A stretch of 24,246 nt of DNA from assembly GCA_033764095.1 (NCBI GenBank), contig JANRJF010000172.1:1-24246 (forward strand). The letters run 5' to 3'. Position numbers and translations under genes: made by a program. The DNA comes from JBDTMT01 sp033764095. GTDB taxonomy: Bacteria; Desulfobacterota; Binatia; HRBIN30; CADEER01. The notes under the pieces are model-generated. The model made no database searches, was not told the DNA's origin, and saw nothing but the letters and a program-made list of their open reading frames with translations. Shown here one piece after another: positions 6,626 through 14,863 of the stretch; the first letter of the stretch is position 1; every line of letters begins with the position of its first letter.

Positions 6626-6643
6626 AGTGAACATCCGTTGACT
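6626..6643. promoter_or_regulatory. Candidate operator of the FabR/DesT-like repressor
   Basis: AGTGAACATCCGTTGACT is an 18-bp imperfect palindrome (AGTGAAC-N4-GTTGACT) in the divergent intergenic region. From memory it closely resembles the DesT palindrome described for the Pseudomonas desCB promoter. Its right half contains TTGACT (6638-6643), a possible -35 box for the desaturase operon, so binding would exclude polymerase. The palindrome is seen; the regulator assignment is inferred from context. Confidence 0.6.
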
Positions 6644-6701
6644 CAATTCAATGCGCCTGGCATATCGGTGCACAGACGTACACTAAACGGAGGCAGCCGA
6701 G

Positions 6702-7766
6702 ATGCTCAGTCTGCGCGACGCCACCCTGCCCGACCCGCACTGGATCGACTTCGTCCTTCAGCATATCGACCCGACGCTGAGCGTGACGCGGACCCTGGCA
6801 CGGCTGGAGGCGATCCGAGTCGAGACACCGGACATGAAGAGCTTCGTTCTCCGGCCGGCAGCAGGTCCGATCGCCTTCGCCGCCGGACAGTCCCTACCGG
6901 TCCGGGTCACCCTCGGCGGCGTCGTCCACGAGCGGCACTACAGCCCCACCAGTGCTCCGGGCGATCCGACACTGGTCATCACCGTCAAGCGCCACCGCGA
7001 GGGAACGGTCTCGCGCTGGCTGCACGATCGCGCCGCGATCGGCGACGTGCTGGAGCTCGGCGCCGCGAGCGGCAACTTCACCCTGCCGTCACCGCCCCCG
7101 GCGCGACTGCTGTTCATCGCCGCTGGCAGCGGCATCACGGCGGTGCACGCCGTGCTGACCGCGGCGCTGCGCGCCCGCCACGACGCCGACGTCGTCCTGC
7201 TGTACTACGCGCGCCGTCCGGCGGACTTGGCGTTCGCGGAGGAGCTGCGCGGTCTGGCACTCCGCCATTCGGGGCTGCGCATCCACTTCCTGACGCAGCG
7301 GCCGGCGGACGGCGCCGCTGCCGCCGGTCACTTCTCGGCCGCGCACCTCGACGCCTGGGCGGTGGATTACGCTGAGCGCCAGACCTTCGTCTGCGGCCCG
7401 GCTGGCCTGATGCGTGCCGTGTCGAGGCACTGGGCGGACGCCGCGGTGTCCGAACGGCTGTACAGCGAGACCTTTGCCCCGCCGATCGACGACGACGGAG
7501 CCGCGGAGCGTGAGGCCATGCCGGTCCACTTCCGCCGCAGCGCCCGCACCGTCGCGTTGGCGCAGCCGACGCTGCTGGCGATCGCCGAGGCGGCGGGCCT
7601 GCGCCCGCCCACCGGCTGCCGCATGGGCATCTGCCGCACCTGCACCTGCACCAAGGTGTCCGGCGCCGTCCGCGATCGCATCACCGGTGCCGTCGACAGC
7701 ACGGCGGGCAGCCGCATCCGTCTGTGCGTCAGCGAGCCGCTCGGCCCCGTCACTCTCGACCTGTGA
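6702..7766 (+). CDS. Ferredoxin reductase with C-terminal 2Fe-2S domain (DesB-like electron donor)
   Basis: The 354-residue protein has the FNR-type layout. A flavin-binding barrel comes first with RHYS at 78-81, followed by a nucleotide-binding fold with FIAAGSGITAVHAVL (about 137-151) and TFVCGPAGLM. A plant-type 2Fe-2S ferredoxin domain is at the C-terminus, with Cys306, Cys311, Cys314 and Cys342 (CX4CX2CX27C). It should pass electrons from NAD(P)H through flavin and the cluster to the desaturase encoded next. The ATG at 6702 has GGAGG 8 nt upstream. It is the first gene of the operon divergent from the FabR/DesT-like repressor. In Pseudomonas the equivalent pair is ordered desC-desB; here the order is reversed. 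Confidence 0.88.
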   Translation: MLSLRDATLPDPHWIDFVLQHIDPTLSVTRTLARLEAIRVETPDMKSFVLRPAAGPIAFAAGQSLPVRVTLGGVVHERHYSPTSAPGDPTLVITVKRHREGTVSRWLHDRAAIGDVLELGAASGNFTLPSPPPARLLFIAAGSGITAVHAVLTAALRARHDADVVLLYYARRPADLAFAEELRGLALRHSGLRIHFLTQRPADGAAAAGHFSAAHLDAWAVDYAERQTFVCGPAGLMRAVSRHWADAAVSERLYSETFAPPIDDDGAAEREAMPVHFRRSARTVALAQPTLLAIAEAAGLRPPTGCRMGICRTCTCTKVSGAVRDRITGAVDSTAGSRIRLCVSEPLGPVTLDL

Positions 7767-7783
7767 TCCAGAGGAGAAGTCAG

Positions 7784-8905
7784 ATGAGTGCCACCGACAG
7801 CCTTCCGCAGGTCAGCGGCAGCCGCCGCAGCCGAGCGCTCGCCGCCGCAGAGTGCGAGGCCTTCGGCGCCGAGCTCGACGCGCTGCGCAGCGAGGTCATG
7901 GCCAGCCTCGGCGAGGACGAAGCGAAGTACATCCGCCGCGTGCAGGCGATCGTGCGCTACACCGAGGTCGGCGGCCGCGGGCTGCTGTTCGCCGGCTGGC
8001 TGCCGCCCGCCTGGCTGGCGGGGACGGGGCTGCTGGCGTTCAGCAAGATCGTCGACAACATGGAGCTCGGCCACAACGTCATGCACGGCCAGTACGACTG
8101 GATGAACGAGCCGTCGCTGCGCGGCGACACCTACGAGTGGGACCACGCCTGCGACGGCGACGCCTGGCGGCATTCGCACAACTACATGCACCACGCCTTC
8201 ACCAACGTCGAAGGCCGCGATCGCGACATCGGCTACGGCTTCCTGCGGCTGTTCGAGTCGCAGCCATGGCACCCGCTGCACCTGGTGCAGGCGGGAGTGG
8301 CCGTCGGCCTGGCGGCGCTCTTCCAGTGGGGCATCGCGCTGCACGACCTCGAGATGGACTCGGTGCTGCGCGGCCGGGTGCCGCTCGAGAAGCTGCTGCG
8401 CGAGGCGCGCCCCGTGCTGCGCAAGGCGCTGCGCCAGTTCGCCAAGGACTACGTCGTCTTCCCGGTGCTCGCGGGACCCGCGTGCCTGCCCGTCCTGGCC
8501 GGCAACGCGGCCGCCAACCTGACGCGCAACCTGTGGACGTTCGGCATCATCTTCTGCGGACACTTCACCGCCGACAGCGAGACCTTCCCCGACAGCGTGC
8601 TCGCCGACGAGTCGCGCGGCGCCTGGTACGCGCGGCAGGTCCGCGGCTCCAGCAACCTCACCGGCGGGCGCACCTTCCACTTCCTGACCGGCAACCTGAG
8701 CCACCAGATCGAGCACCACCTCTTTCCGGACGTGCCGGCGATCCGGTATGCGGACATGGCCGAACGCGTGCGCGAAATCTGCGCGCGCTACGGGCAGCAC
8801 TACAATACCGGGTCGTTCTGGAGTCAGTTCGCGACCGTGGTCGCGCGTATCGTGAGGTACTCGTTCCCGACGTGGTCGGCCGCCGAGCCGGCGTCCGCGC
8901 GCTGA
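7784..8905 (+). CDS. Membrane fatty acid (acyl) desaturase
   Basis: The 373-residue protein has the three histidine boxes of di-iron membrane desaturases: HNVMH (97-101), HSHNYMHH (130-137) and HQIEHH (307-312). Hydrophobic segments lie between them (about 65-90, 185-205 and 245-275). It inserts a double bond in acyl-CoA or lipid-bound acyl chains using O2 and electrons, most probably from the reductase encoded 17 nt upstream. The start ATG 7784 follows AGAGGAGAAG at good spacing. The QxxHH-type third box is typical of the front-end and delta-9 desaturase groups; regioselectivity cannot be read from sequence. Regulation by the divergent FabR/DesT-like repressor is likely. Confidence 0.88.
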   Translation: MSATDSLPQVSGSRRSRALAAAECEAFGAELDALRSEVMASLGEDEAKYIRRVQAIVRYTEVGGRGLLFAGWLPPAWLAGTGLLAFSKIVDNMELGHNVMHGQYDWMNEPSLRGDTYEWDHACDGDAWRHSHNYMHHAFTNVEGRDRDIGYGFLRLFESQPWHPLHLVQAGVAVGLAALFQWGIALHDLEMDSVLRGRVPLEKLLREARPVLRKALRQFAKDYVVFPVLAGPACLPVLAGNAAANLTRNLWTFGIIFCGHFTADSETFPDSVLADESRGAWYARQVRGSSNLTGGRTFHFLTGNLSHQIEHHLFPDVPAIRYADMAERVREICARYGQHYNTGSFWSQFATVVARIVRYSFPTWSAAEPASAR

Positions 8906-8931
8906 GCACCAAGGTGAAGAAGGAGACGCCG

Positions 8932-9267
8932 GTGAAACACGCCATCGCGCAGATCGAAGCCGTGAAGGACCTCATCCAGGAAGCCGTCGACAAGGGCGCC
9001 ACGTCGGTCGAGCAGATCCACCGGACAATCGCCGACCTGCCGCTCTCGGCGCTCGAGCAGCGCGGCCTGCTCGGCGCGGAGGGCAAGAGCGCCCGCACCC
9101 TCGTCGACACCAGCATCGGTGCCGTCTACCAGACCATCCGCACCGTCAACCGCCAGGTCGGCGAGCTCGCCTCGGACCTGTTCGAGGCACTCGAGAATCA
9201 CTCCGACGCGCAGGCGCACATCCGCGGCAGCAAAGCCCGACGCGCCAAGTCGAAGCCGGCTCGCTAG
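8932..9267 (+). CDS. Small helical, phasin-like protein of the desaturase operon
   Basis: The 111-residue protein starts at GTG 8932, backed by AGGAGA 5 nt upstream (8921-8926). It lies 26 nt after the desaturase stop, so it is the third gene of the operon. It is almost entirely helix-forming (AIAQIEAVKDLIQEAVDKGA; TSIGAVYQTIRTVNRQVGEL; ASDLFEALE) and ends in a basic tail (SKARRAKSKPAR). The pattern resembles phasins and phasin-like proteins that coat polyhydroxyalkanoate granules and bind DNA through basic tails, but the similarity is by eye only. A role at membranes or lipid inclusions would fit the operon. The reading frame is well supported and the function is not. Confidence 0.65.
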   Translation: MKHAIAQIEAVKDLIQEAVDKGATSVEQIHRTIADLPLSALEQRGLLGAEGKSARTLVDTSIGAVYQTIRTVNRQVGELASDLFEALENHSDAQAHIRGSKARRAKSKPAR

Positions 9268-9522
9268 GCCGCGGCGCTCGAGCCGCGCGCGCCACCGACA
9301 CCGCCGCTCGGGTTCGGCCCGGCTCGGTCAGAGCCTACCCTGCCCGACCGTGGCGGCTGTCGCGTTGCGGAGGCGACGCCCCCTCCGCCCGCCGTGTCCC
9401 TGCGTCCAGGCAGCGCCGCCGAGCCACGTCCGCGCCGCCGAACGGCTGGCGGCTCTCATTTGATTCATACAGATTGGCGTGCGCACTGAGGCGGAACTTC
9501 TCGACTCGACGAGGGCCCATAG

Positions 9523-10092
9523 ATGAAGGCGGCAGCCTCCCTGGCACTTGCGTTCGCGACATTGGCGTTGGCCGGCTGTTCGCAGCTCCGGGTGACGACG
9601 GAATACGATCGGTCGGCGAACTTCGGCGCGTTCCATACGTATGCCTGGCGCTCTACCGAACCGCCGGCGACCGGGGATCCGCGACTGAAGAACAAGCGGC
9701 TCGATACCACCGTGCGCAGCGCCGTCGATCGCACGCTGGCCGCGAAGGGGTACCAGAGCGCCGCCGCCGGAACGACGGCGGACTTCCTGGTCGCGTATCA
9801 CATCGTGGTGAATCAGAAGACCAGCGCCGCGGAGATCGACCGGACCTACGGATACGGCCGCAGCGGCGGCTGGGGCGGTGGCACCTACGGCGGCTGGGGC
9901 TGGACGACCACCCAGTCGTACGACTACGAACAGGGGACGTTGCTCATCGACATCATCGATCCGGCGACGATGAATCTGCTCTGGCGCGGCACCGGCACGC
10001 GCGTCATCGCCGAGGGGACGAGTCACGACAAGCGCGCCGCGCGCATCACCGACGCGGTCGAGCAGATCCTCAAGGATTTCCCACCGCACTAG
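9523..10092 (+). CDS. DUF4136-like lipoprotein
   Basis: The 189-residue protein begins with a lipoprotein signal peptide (MKAAASLALAFATLALAGC), with lipobox LAGC and lipidated Cys19. The mature part starts VTTEYDRSANFGAFHTYAW, which is typical of the DUF4136 family of outer-membrane-associated lipoproteins. It continues with a variable glycine- and tyrosine-rich loop (about 110-130: GYGRSGGWGGGTYGGWGW) and a conserved-looking end (GTLLIDIIDPATMNLLWRG, AVEQILKDFPPH). The family function is unknown. It stands alone between the desaturase operon and a convergent regulator gene. GAGGG lies about 10 nt before the ATG. Confidence 0.85.
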   Translation: MKAAASLALAFATLALAGCSQLRVTTEYDRSANFGAFHTYAWRSTEPPATGDPRLKNKRLDTTVRSAVDRTLAAKGYQSAAAGTTADFLVAYHIVVNQKTSAAEIDRTYGYGRSGGWGGGTYGGWGWTTTQSYDYEQGTLLIDIIDPATMNLLWRGTGTRVIAEGTSHDKRAARITDAVEQILKDFPPH

Positions 10093-10216
10093 TCCACCGC
10101 GCCCACTGCTGCGCTTGCGCTTCGCAGGCACACGGGCTCGAGCCCCGCGCCACCAAGACGAGGCCAGCGGCGGCGACGGGGGGCAGCGGAGGCGGTGATC
10201 GCGGCGAGCGGCTTCC

Positions 10217-10248
10217 GTTGACCGGCCTCTGTGCGGGCCGTCGGTCAG
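10217..10248. terminator. Candidate bidirectional hairpin between convergent genes
   Basis: TGACCGGCC (10219-10227) and GGCCGTCGGTCA (10236-10247) can pair into an imperfect stem with an 8-nt loop. It lies downstream of the lipoprotein gene and overlaps the stop codon of the convergent regulator gene. There is no clear T-run, so Rho-independent function is uncertain. Confidence 0.35.
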
Positions 10249-13200
10249 CCGCGGTCGCTGGCGGCGCCGCGTTGCGGCGGCCGTTCGAGCAGCGCTCTGG
10301 CCTCGATCAGGTCGGAGGTGTCGAATCCCTCCGAGAACGATTCGTACAGCCGCGCGAGACCGGCGAGGGCGGCGGCCCGTTGGGCGCGATTCGCGGCGTG
10401 GCGCACCAGGCTCATGCGGGCTCGCAACGCGAGCGATCGCGCCCCCTGGGCCTCGGCGATCTCGACGGCACGGGTGAAGCTCTCGTGCGCGGCGGGGGCC
10501 TGACGCACGGCGGCGGCACGCGCGCGGCGCGCCGCCCGGCCGATCAGCAGCTCGCCGCGCAGCCGCCAGAGCTCGGCCTCGTAGATCCGTTCAAGGCACG
10601 TCCGGGTCAGCGCGATGCCCTCGTCGACGGCGCGCAGCCCCTCGTCCCACGCGCGCAGGCGTCCGCACGCCGCCCCGATCATGGCGAGCATGACGTCGCA
10701 GACGAACGTGCCGGTTTGGGCGCGGTGTTCCGCCAGGGCCTCGCGCATCGCCGCCAGGCGGCGCGGCTCCTTCTCGTCCGCGCTGGCAGCGACGAAGAAG
10801 CCGGCGATGGACTGGAAGAAGCCGATGTCGTGGTCGCGGCAGACCGTCAGGCTGCGCTGCGCGTGGCGCTGCGCGTCGGCCCGCTTGCCGACGAGCAGCG
10901 CGAGCAGCGCCGCCTGGCAGGCGCTCGAGGCGACGTCGAAGGGCGCGGCGCCGACCTCGGCAAAGCCGAGTCCGGCCTGCGCCTGCGCCCGGGCCTGATC
11001 CGGGCAGCCGAGGAACCACAGCGCCAGCGCACGCTGCAGAGACGCGGCGACGATGGGCGAGACACCGTAGACGCCGGCGCCGGGGGAATCGTGTCGCGTC
11101 TCGTCCAGGAAGGCTGCGAGGATCTGCTCCGCGGCGGCGAAGTGCCCGGTCCAGAACTCGGTGCGGCCGCGGCTCAGCGTCGCGCGCCGGCGCAGGTCGG
11201 GGGCGTCGAGGCGATCGGCCAGGCGGGCCAACACCTCGAGGTTGCGCCGCGCCGCCGGCACGTCGCTCCCCCCGAGCTCGACGTACCAGATCGCGGAAAC
11301 GATCTCGAAGAGCTGGCGGTCGTCGCCGGCGCGTTCGGCGAGCGGGCGCGCGCGATCGAGGTTGGCGCGCACCTCGGGCGCGGCGTAGCCGTGCGTGACA
11401 TTGAGCGACACGCCGAGCAACAGCCGCAGCGCCAGCTCGCGGCGGTCGCGCTCGTCGCCGGCGGGCAGCTGATCGAGGAGACGGAGGGCCTGTTCGACGT
11501 ACGTCGCGGCCGCGCGGTGGGCGCCGCGCTGCTGGGCGCGGCCGACGCAGCGCGCCAGATGCTCGACGGCACGGGCGTGAAGCCCGGCCCGCTCGTAGTG
11601 CATCGACAGCTCGGGCGCTCGCTCGGCGGCGTGGTCGCCGTGCCCCGATTCCAGGGCCTCGGCGATCGCGCGGTGCAGCCGGCGGCGGCGCAACTCGGGA
11701 ACCTGGTCGTAGATCACCTGCTGCTGCAGGGCATGGGTGAACTCGTACGCCGGATCCGCGGCGGGAGCGGACGGCGCAGCGGGCTTCTGGAGAAACAGGT
11801 GGGATCGCGCCAAGCGGTCGCAGGCGGCGTCGACCTCTTCCTGGTCGCGGGCGAGCACCGCGGCGAGGATCCTCGCGTCGAAGCGCACCCCGGCTACGCT
11901 GGCCGCTTCGAGCAAGGGGCAGTCCTCCGCGCCGACGCTGCGCAGCTGCCCAGCGATGACCTCGCGCAGGTCGTCCGGCACGGCGTGGTCGGTCGGCAGC
12001 GACGCCACCAGGCGACCGCGCACCGCCCGCAGACGGCGCTGGCGAACCAGCGCGTCGACCAGCATCACGACGAAGAGCGGGTTGCCGTCGGTGCGCTCGT
12101 GAACGGCGCTGGCCAGCGGCGCGTTGCGGAGCCCAAAGCGGGCGTGCAGGTACGCGTCGACCTCGCCGCGCGAGAGGTATCCGAGCGCCAGGTCGCTGCG
12201 CCGCCCCTGCGTGCGCAGGCGCTGCCGCAGGTCGCGGATCGGATGCTCCTGCAGCGCCGCCTCCGCCGGACGGTAGGTCCCGATGACCAGCAGGCGGGCG
12301 GGATCCGGCCGTTGGGCGAGCATGGACAGCAGGTCCATGGTGGCCGTGTCGCTCCAGTGCAGATCCTCCAGGACCAGGATCAGGCAGGAGCGCGCGGCGG
12401 CCGCTTCGAGCAGGCCGGCGATCTCGCGCAGCACCCGATCGTACGAGGGCGGCGCCGACGCGGCCGTCGCGTCGGCGCGCATCGCGTCGGCGTGCTGCGG
12501 CGTCAGCAGCTGATAGACGCGCGGCGCGAGGCGCTGCATCAGGCCCCGCAGCGCCGGCCCGCCGGCGCCGCGGACATGGCGCTCGATGGCGTCGAGCACC
12601 GGCATGTACGGCTCGCGTTCGCCGTACTGCTGCACGCACTGGCCGCGCAGCACGTCGGCGCCGCCGCCGGCATCCAGGCCGCGGAGGAACTGGTCGACCA
12701 GGCTGGTCTTGCCGATCCCCGTCTCGCCGCCGATGAGCACGATCTGGCGCGCACCGGCGCGCGCCTGTTCGAACCGTGCGCGGAGGCGCTGCAACTCCTC
12801 GCCGCGGCCGACGAACGGGGCCGGCGCTGCGGGCTCCCCGTCGGGTGCCGCTCCGGCGGCGGACGCCTCTGCCGGAGCGATCGGCTCGACCTCAACCGCA
12901 GCGGGCGGTGACGCCGGTGGCGCCGGGTTGGCCGGCTGCAGCGGCGCGATGAAGCGGAAGCCGAGGCGGTGTACGGTCTCGATCACGTGCGGATTCCGGG
13001 CGGAATCCCCGAGCGCGCGGCGCAGCTCGCCGATCGACTGGGTCAGCGTGTCGTCGGTGACCGCGGCGTCGTTCCAGACGACGCGGTGCAGCGTGTCGCG
13101 CGTGACCAGCTCGCCCGGTCGTTCGACCAGGTAGCAGAGCACGCGCCACGCCTTCGGACGCAGGCGCACCGACTTGCCCGCACGCCAGAGCCGATGGCTC

Positions 13201-13277
13201 GCGACATCGAGGGTGAACTGGTCGAACACGACGCCGGTCGTGCCGCGCACGGGAGAGGCAGTCACCTTCGGTCCCAC
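10245..13277 (-). CDS. Winged-helix / STAND ATPase / TPR-like transcriptional regulator
   Basis: Counting from GTG 13277 the protein is 1010 residues. Residues about 16-112 form an OmpR/CadC-type winged helix (LRPKAWRVLCYLVERPGELV; TQSIGELRRALGD; VHRLGFRF). A proline/alanine linker follows to about 153. From about 155 comes an ATPase: FVGRGEELQRL, Walker A GGETGIGKTS (183-192) and Walker B LILVLEDLHWSD. The C-terminal half is alpha-helical repeats of TPR type (AVEHLARCVGRAQQRGAH, ERAGDDRQLFEIVSAIWYVE). Proteins of this build are signal-responsive activators of the STAND class. The start is uncertain: GTG 13277 or 13265, neither with a good Shine-Dalgarno. It is divergent from the BKACE/CMD cassette and is the obvious candidate regulator of it. 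A 21-bp palindrome lies just upstream. Confidence 0.85.
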   Translation of the reverse strand: MGPKVTASPVRGTTGVVFDQFTLDVASHRLWRAGKSVRLRPKAWRVLCYLVERPGELVTRDTLHRVVWNDAAVTDDTLTQSIGELRRALGDSARNPHVIETVHRLGFRFIAPLQPANPAPPASPPAAVEVEPIAPAEASAAGAAPDGEPAAPAPFVGRGEELQRLRARFEQARAGARQIVLIGGETGIGKTSLVDQFLRGLDAGGGADVLRGQCVQQYGEREPYMPVLDAIERHVRGAGGPALRGLMQRLAPRVYQLLTPQHADAMRADATAASAPPSYDRVLREIAGLLEAAAARSCLILVLEDLHWSDTATMDLLSMLAQRPDPARLLVIGTYRPAEAALQEHPIRDLRQRLRTQGRRSDLALGYLSRGEVDAYLHARFGLRNAPLASAVHERTDGNPLFVVMLVDALVRQRRLRAVRGRLVASLPTDHAVPDDLREVIAGQLRSVGAEDCPLLEAASVAGVRFDARILAAVLARDQEEVDAACDRLARSHLFLQKPAAPSAPAADPAYEFTHALQQQVIYDQVPELRRRRLHRAIAEALESGHGDHAAERAPELSMHYERAGLHARAVEHLARCVGRAQQRGAHRAAATYVEQALRLLDQLPAGDERDRRELALRLLLGVSLNVTHGYAAPEVRANLDRARPLAERAGDDRQLFEIVSAIWYVELGGSDVPAARRNLEVLARLADRLDAPDLRRRATLSRGRTEFWTGHFAAAEQILAAFLDETRHDSPGAGVYGVSPIVAASLQRALALWFLGCPDQARAQAQAGLGFAEVGAAPFDVASSACQAALLALLVGKRADAQRHAQRSLTVCRDHDIGFFQSIAGFFVAASADEKEPRRLAAMREALAEHRAQTGTFVCDVMLAMIGAACGRLRAWDEGLRAVDEGIALTRTCLERIYEAELWRLRGELLIGRAARRARAAAVRQAPAAHESFTRAVEIAEAQGARSLALRARMSLVRHAANRAQRAAALAGLARLYESFSEGFDTSDLIEARALLERPPQRGAASDRG

Positions 13278-13292
13278 TGATCGCCGTTCTCG

Positions 13293-13313
13293 GAGAAAAT
13301 TCGGATTCTTCTC
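13293..13313. promoter_or_regulatory. Imperfect 21-bp palindrome upstream of the STAND regulator
   Basis: GAGAA at 13293-13297 and TTCTC at 13309-13313 flank an AT-richer centre (AAATTCGGATTC), with matching at most positions around the axis. This is the least GC-rich stretch in the divergent region, so it may hold an operator or promoter shared by the regulator and the cassette on the other strand. No factor can be named. Confidence 0.35.
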
Positions 13314-13351
13314 AGGACTCCAGCCGGCCCCGCAGCCTACACGCGCTATCC

Positions 13352-13711
13352 GTGAGAGCGGCGAAGTCAAGACGACGGGTGCGATCGGCGGCGCCGTCCA
13401 GTGGACGGGCCGATCCCGCCGCGGCCGAGGTGCTGCTGCCCCCCGAGCGGGCATTCCTGCTGCAGCTCACCGACCGTGCGACCCCATCGATCGGCTCGTT
13501 CGCCGGACGGCTCGAGCACCTGGCGTCGGGAACGCGCCGTCGCTTCAGCGGCTGGGATGCCTTCCTGACTGCCGTCGACGCGCTGCTCGCGGAGCACGGC
13601 GGGCGGACCCGACGACGCCGCTCGGTGACGACGCCGGCCGAGGCGACGCCCGTCCATTCGCGCGCTCGGTCCGGACGAACCGCCTGCCGACCCCCGAGCA
13701 GGACTGACTGA
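13352..13711 (+). CDS. Small protein of unknown function preceding the BKACE gene
   Basis: The frame gives 119 residues from GTG 13352, or about 93 from GTG 13430. The central part looks like a real domain: AEVLLPPERAFLLQLTDRAT, SFAGRLEHLASGTRRRFSGW and DAFLTAVDALLAEHG. This pattern (FVVQLR-like strand, GRxEHxxSG, F-xx-W/L, helix) recurs in small hypothetical proteins of GC-rich bacteria as far as I recall. Both ends are basic and low in complexity (TPAEATPVHSRARSGRTA). It precedes the BKACE gene by 17 nt, in the same direction. No function can be assigned. Confidence 0.5.
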   Translation: MRAAKSRRRVRSAAPSSGRADPAAAEVLLPPERAFLLQLTDRATPSIGSFAGRLEHLASGTRRRFSGWDAFLTAVDALLAEHGGRTRRRRSVTTPAEATPVHSRARSGRTACRPPSRTD

Positions 13712-13728
13712 CCAAGAGGAGACACGAC

Positions 13729-14835
13729 ATGTATTTCACCGACGACTCCCTGTTCCCGGAGAACATGCAACCGCTGATCATCACCGCGGCGCCGTTCGGC
13801 CCGGAGTGGCTGCCCGGCGACTGCGACGTCCCGCTGAGCTGGGATGACCAGGTCCAACGCGCGGTCGATTGCTACAACGCCGGCGCGTCGGTGCTGCACG
13901 TCCATGTGCGCGATCCGAAGACCGGCCAGGGCTCGACCAACTTCGACGAATACAACTACCTCATCGGACGGCTGCGCGAGGCGGTCCCCAAGATGATCCT
14001 GCAGGTGGGCGGCTCGATCTCCTTCGCGCCGCACACCGCCGACGCCAAGGCGAAGTGGCTCGACTACGACACCCGCCACATGCTGACCGAGCTCAACCCG
14101 AAGCCGGACTGCGTCACCGTCACGACCGGCACGACGCTCTGGGACGTCACCCAGGCCTTCGTGCCGGACGACGTGAAGGGCACCCACCTCGACGACCCGA
14201 AGGTGCAGGCCGCCTGGAGCGGCATGGTCGTCGACTCGACGCCCGCCTTCTACGTCGAGCACCTCAAGCGGCTGCGCAAGAACGGCATCCAGCCGTACTT
14301 CGTGCCCGGCCACGTCCACCAGCTCGAGATCATCGAGCGGCTCGTCCGTACCGGCGTGTACATGGGCCCGCTCAACGTCGCGCTGTGCGGCTACGGGGGC
14401 GGCTCGATGGGGCGCAATCCCTTCGACTGGATGGAGATGCTGCGCCGCACGCCGCACGGCGCCAGCAGCGTGACGTTCTGGAGCAGCATGCGCGGCAACG
14501 TCGCCATCCAGACCCTGGCGACCATACTCGGCGCGCACGTCCGGGTCGGCAACGAGGACAATCTCTGGGACATGTACAAGCAGCGCTGGGAATCGGTGCG
14601 TCAGGTCGAGTGGGCGGTGAAGACCGCCGAGCAGTTCGGACGCAAGGTCGCGACCGCCGACGAGGCGCGCGCGATGATGAAGATCGGCACGTGGTACGAC
14701 AGCGTCGAAGAGACTCTCTTCAACCTCGGTCTGCCGCCGAATCGCAAGGCCGGTCAGCAGGGCTTCCTGACCTACGAGACCGACGGGCGTTTGCCCAAGG
14801 CCGGCGGGCCGTCGAATCCGGCGAGCATCCTGTAG
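13729..14835 (+). CDS. Beta-keto acid cleavage enzyme (BKACE, DUF849)
   Basis: The 368-residue TIM-barrel protein has the BKACE metal site HVHVRD (His57, His59), followed by LQVGGSISF, PGHVHQLEIIERLVRTG, and RVGNEDNLWD near the end of the barrel. The last corresponds to the VGxEDN segment with the third metal ligand. The family condenses a beta-keto acid with acetyl-CoA and splits it into a CoA ester and acetoacetate, as in Kce of lysine fermentation; specificities vary widely. It is longer than typical BKACEs (about 270-310), with additional sequence at the start and between strands. AGGAG sits 7 nt before the ATG. It is followed 28 nt later by the tandem CMD gene, implying a shared pathway. 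Confidence 0.85.
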   Translation: MYFTDDSLFPENMQPLIITAAPFGPEWLPGDCDVPLSWDDQVQRAVDCYNAGASVLHVHVRDPKTGQGSTNFDEYNYLIGRLREAVPKMILQVGGSISFAPHTADAKAKWLDYDTRHMLTELNPKPDCVTVTTGTTLWDVTQAFVPDDVKGTHLDDPKVQAAWSGMVVDSTPAFYVEHLKRLRKNGIQPYFVPGHVHQLEIIERLVRTGVYMGPLNVALCGYGGGSMGRNPFDWMEMLRRTPHGASSVTFWSSMRGNVAIQTLATILGAHVRVGNEDNLWDMYKQRWESVRQVEWAVKTAEQFGRKVATADEARAMMKIGTWYDSVEETLFNLGLPPNRKAGQQGFLTYETDGRLPKAGGPSNPASIL

Positions 14836-14863
14836 TGGGCAAGCGCGGCCGGCATCATTTGGA

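Noticed and set aside
9474..12911. 1145-codon plus-strand open frame
   Set aside because: It is antisense to the STAND regulator and has no recognisable domain; the minus strand carries clear winged-helix and Walker motifs.
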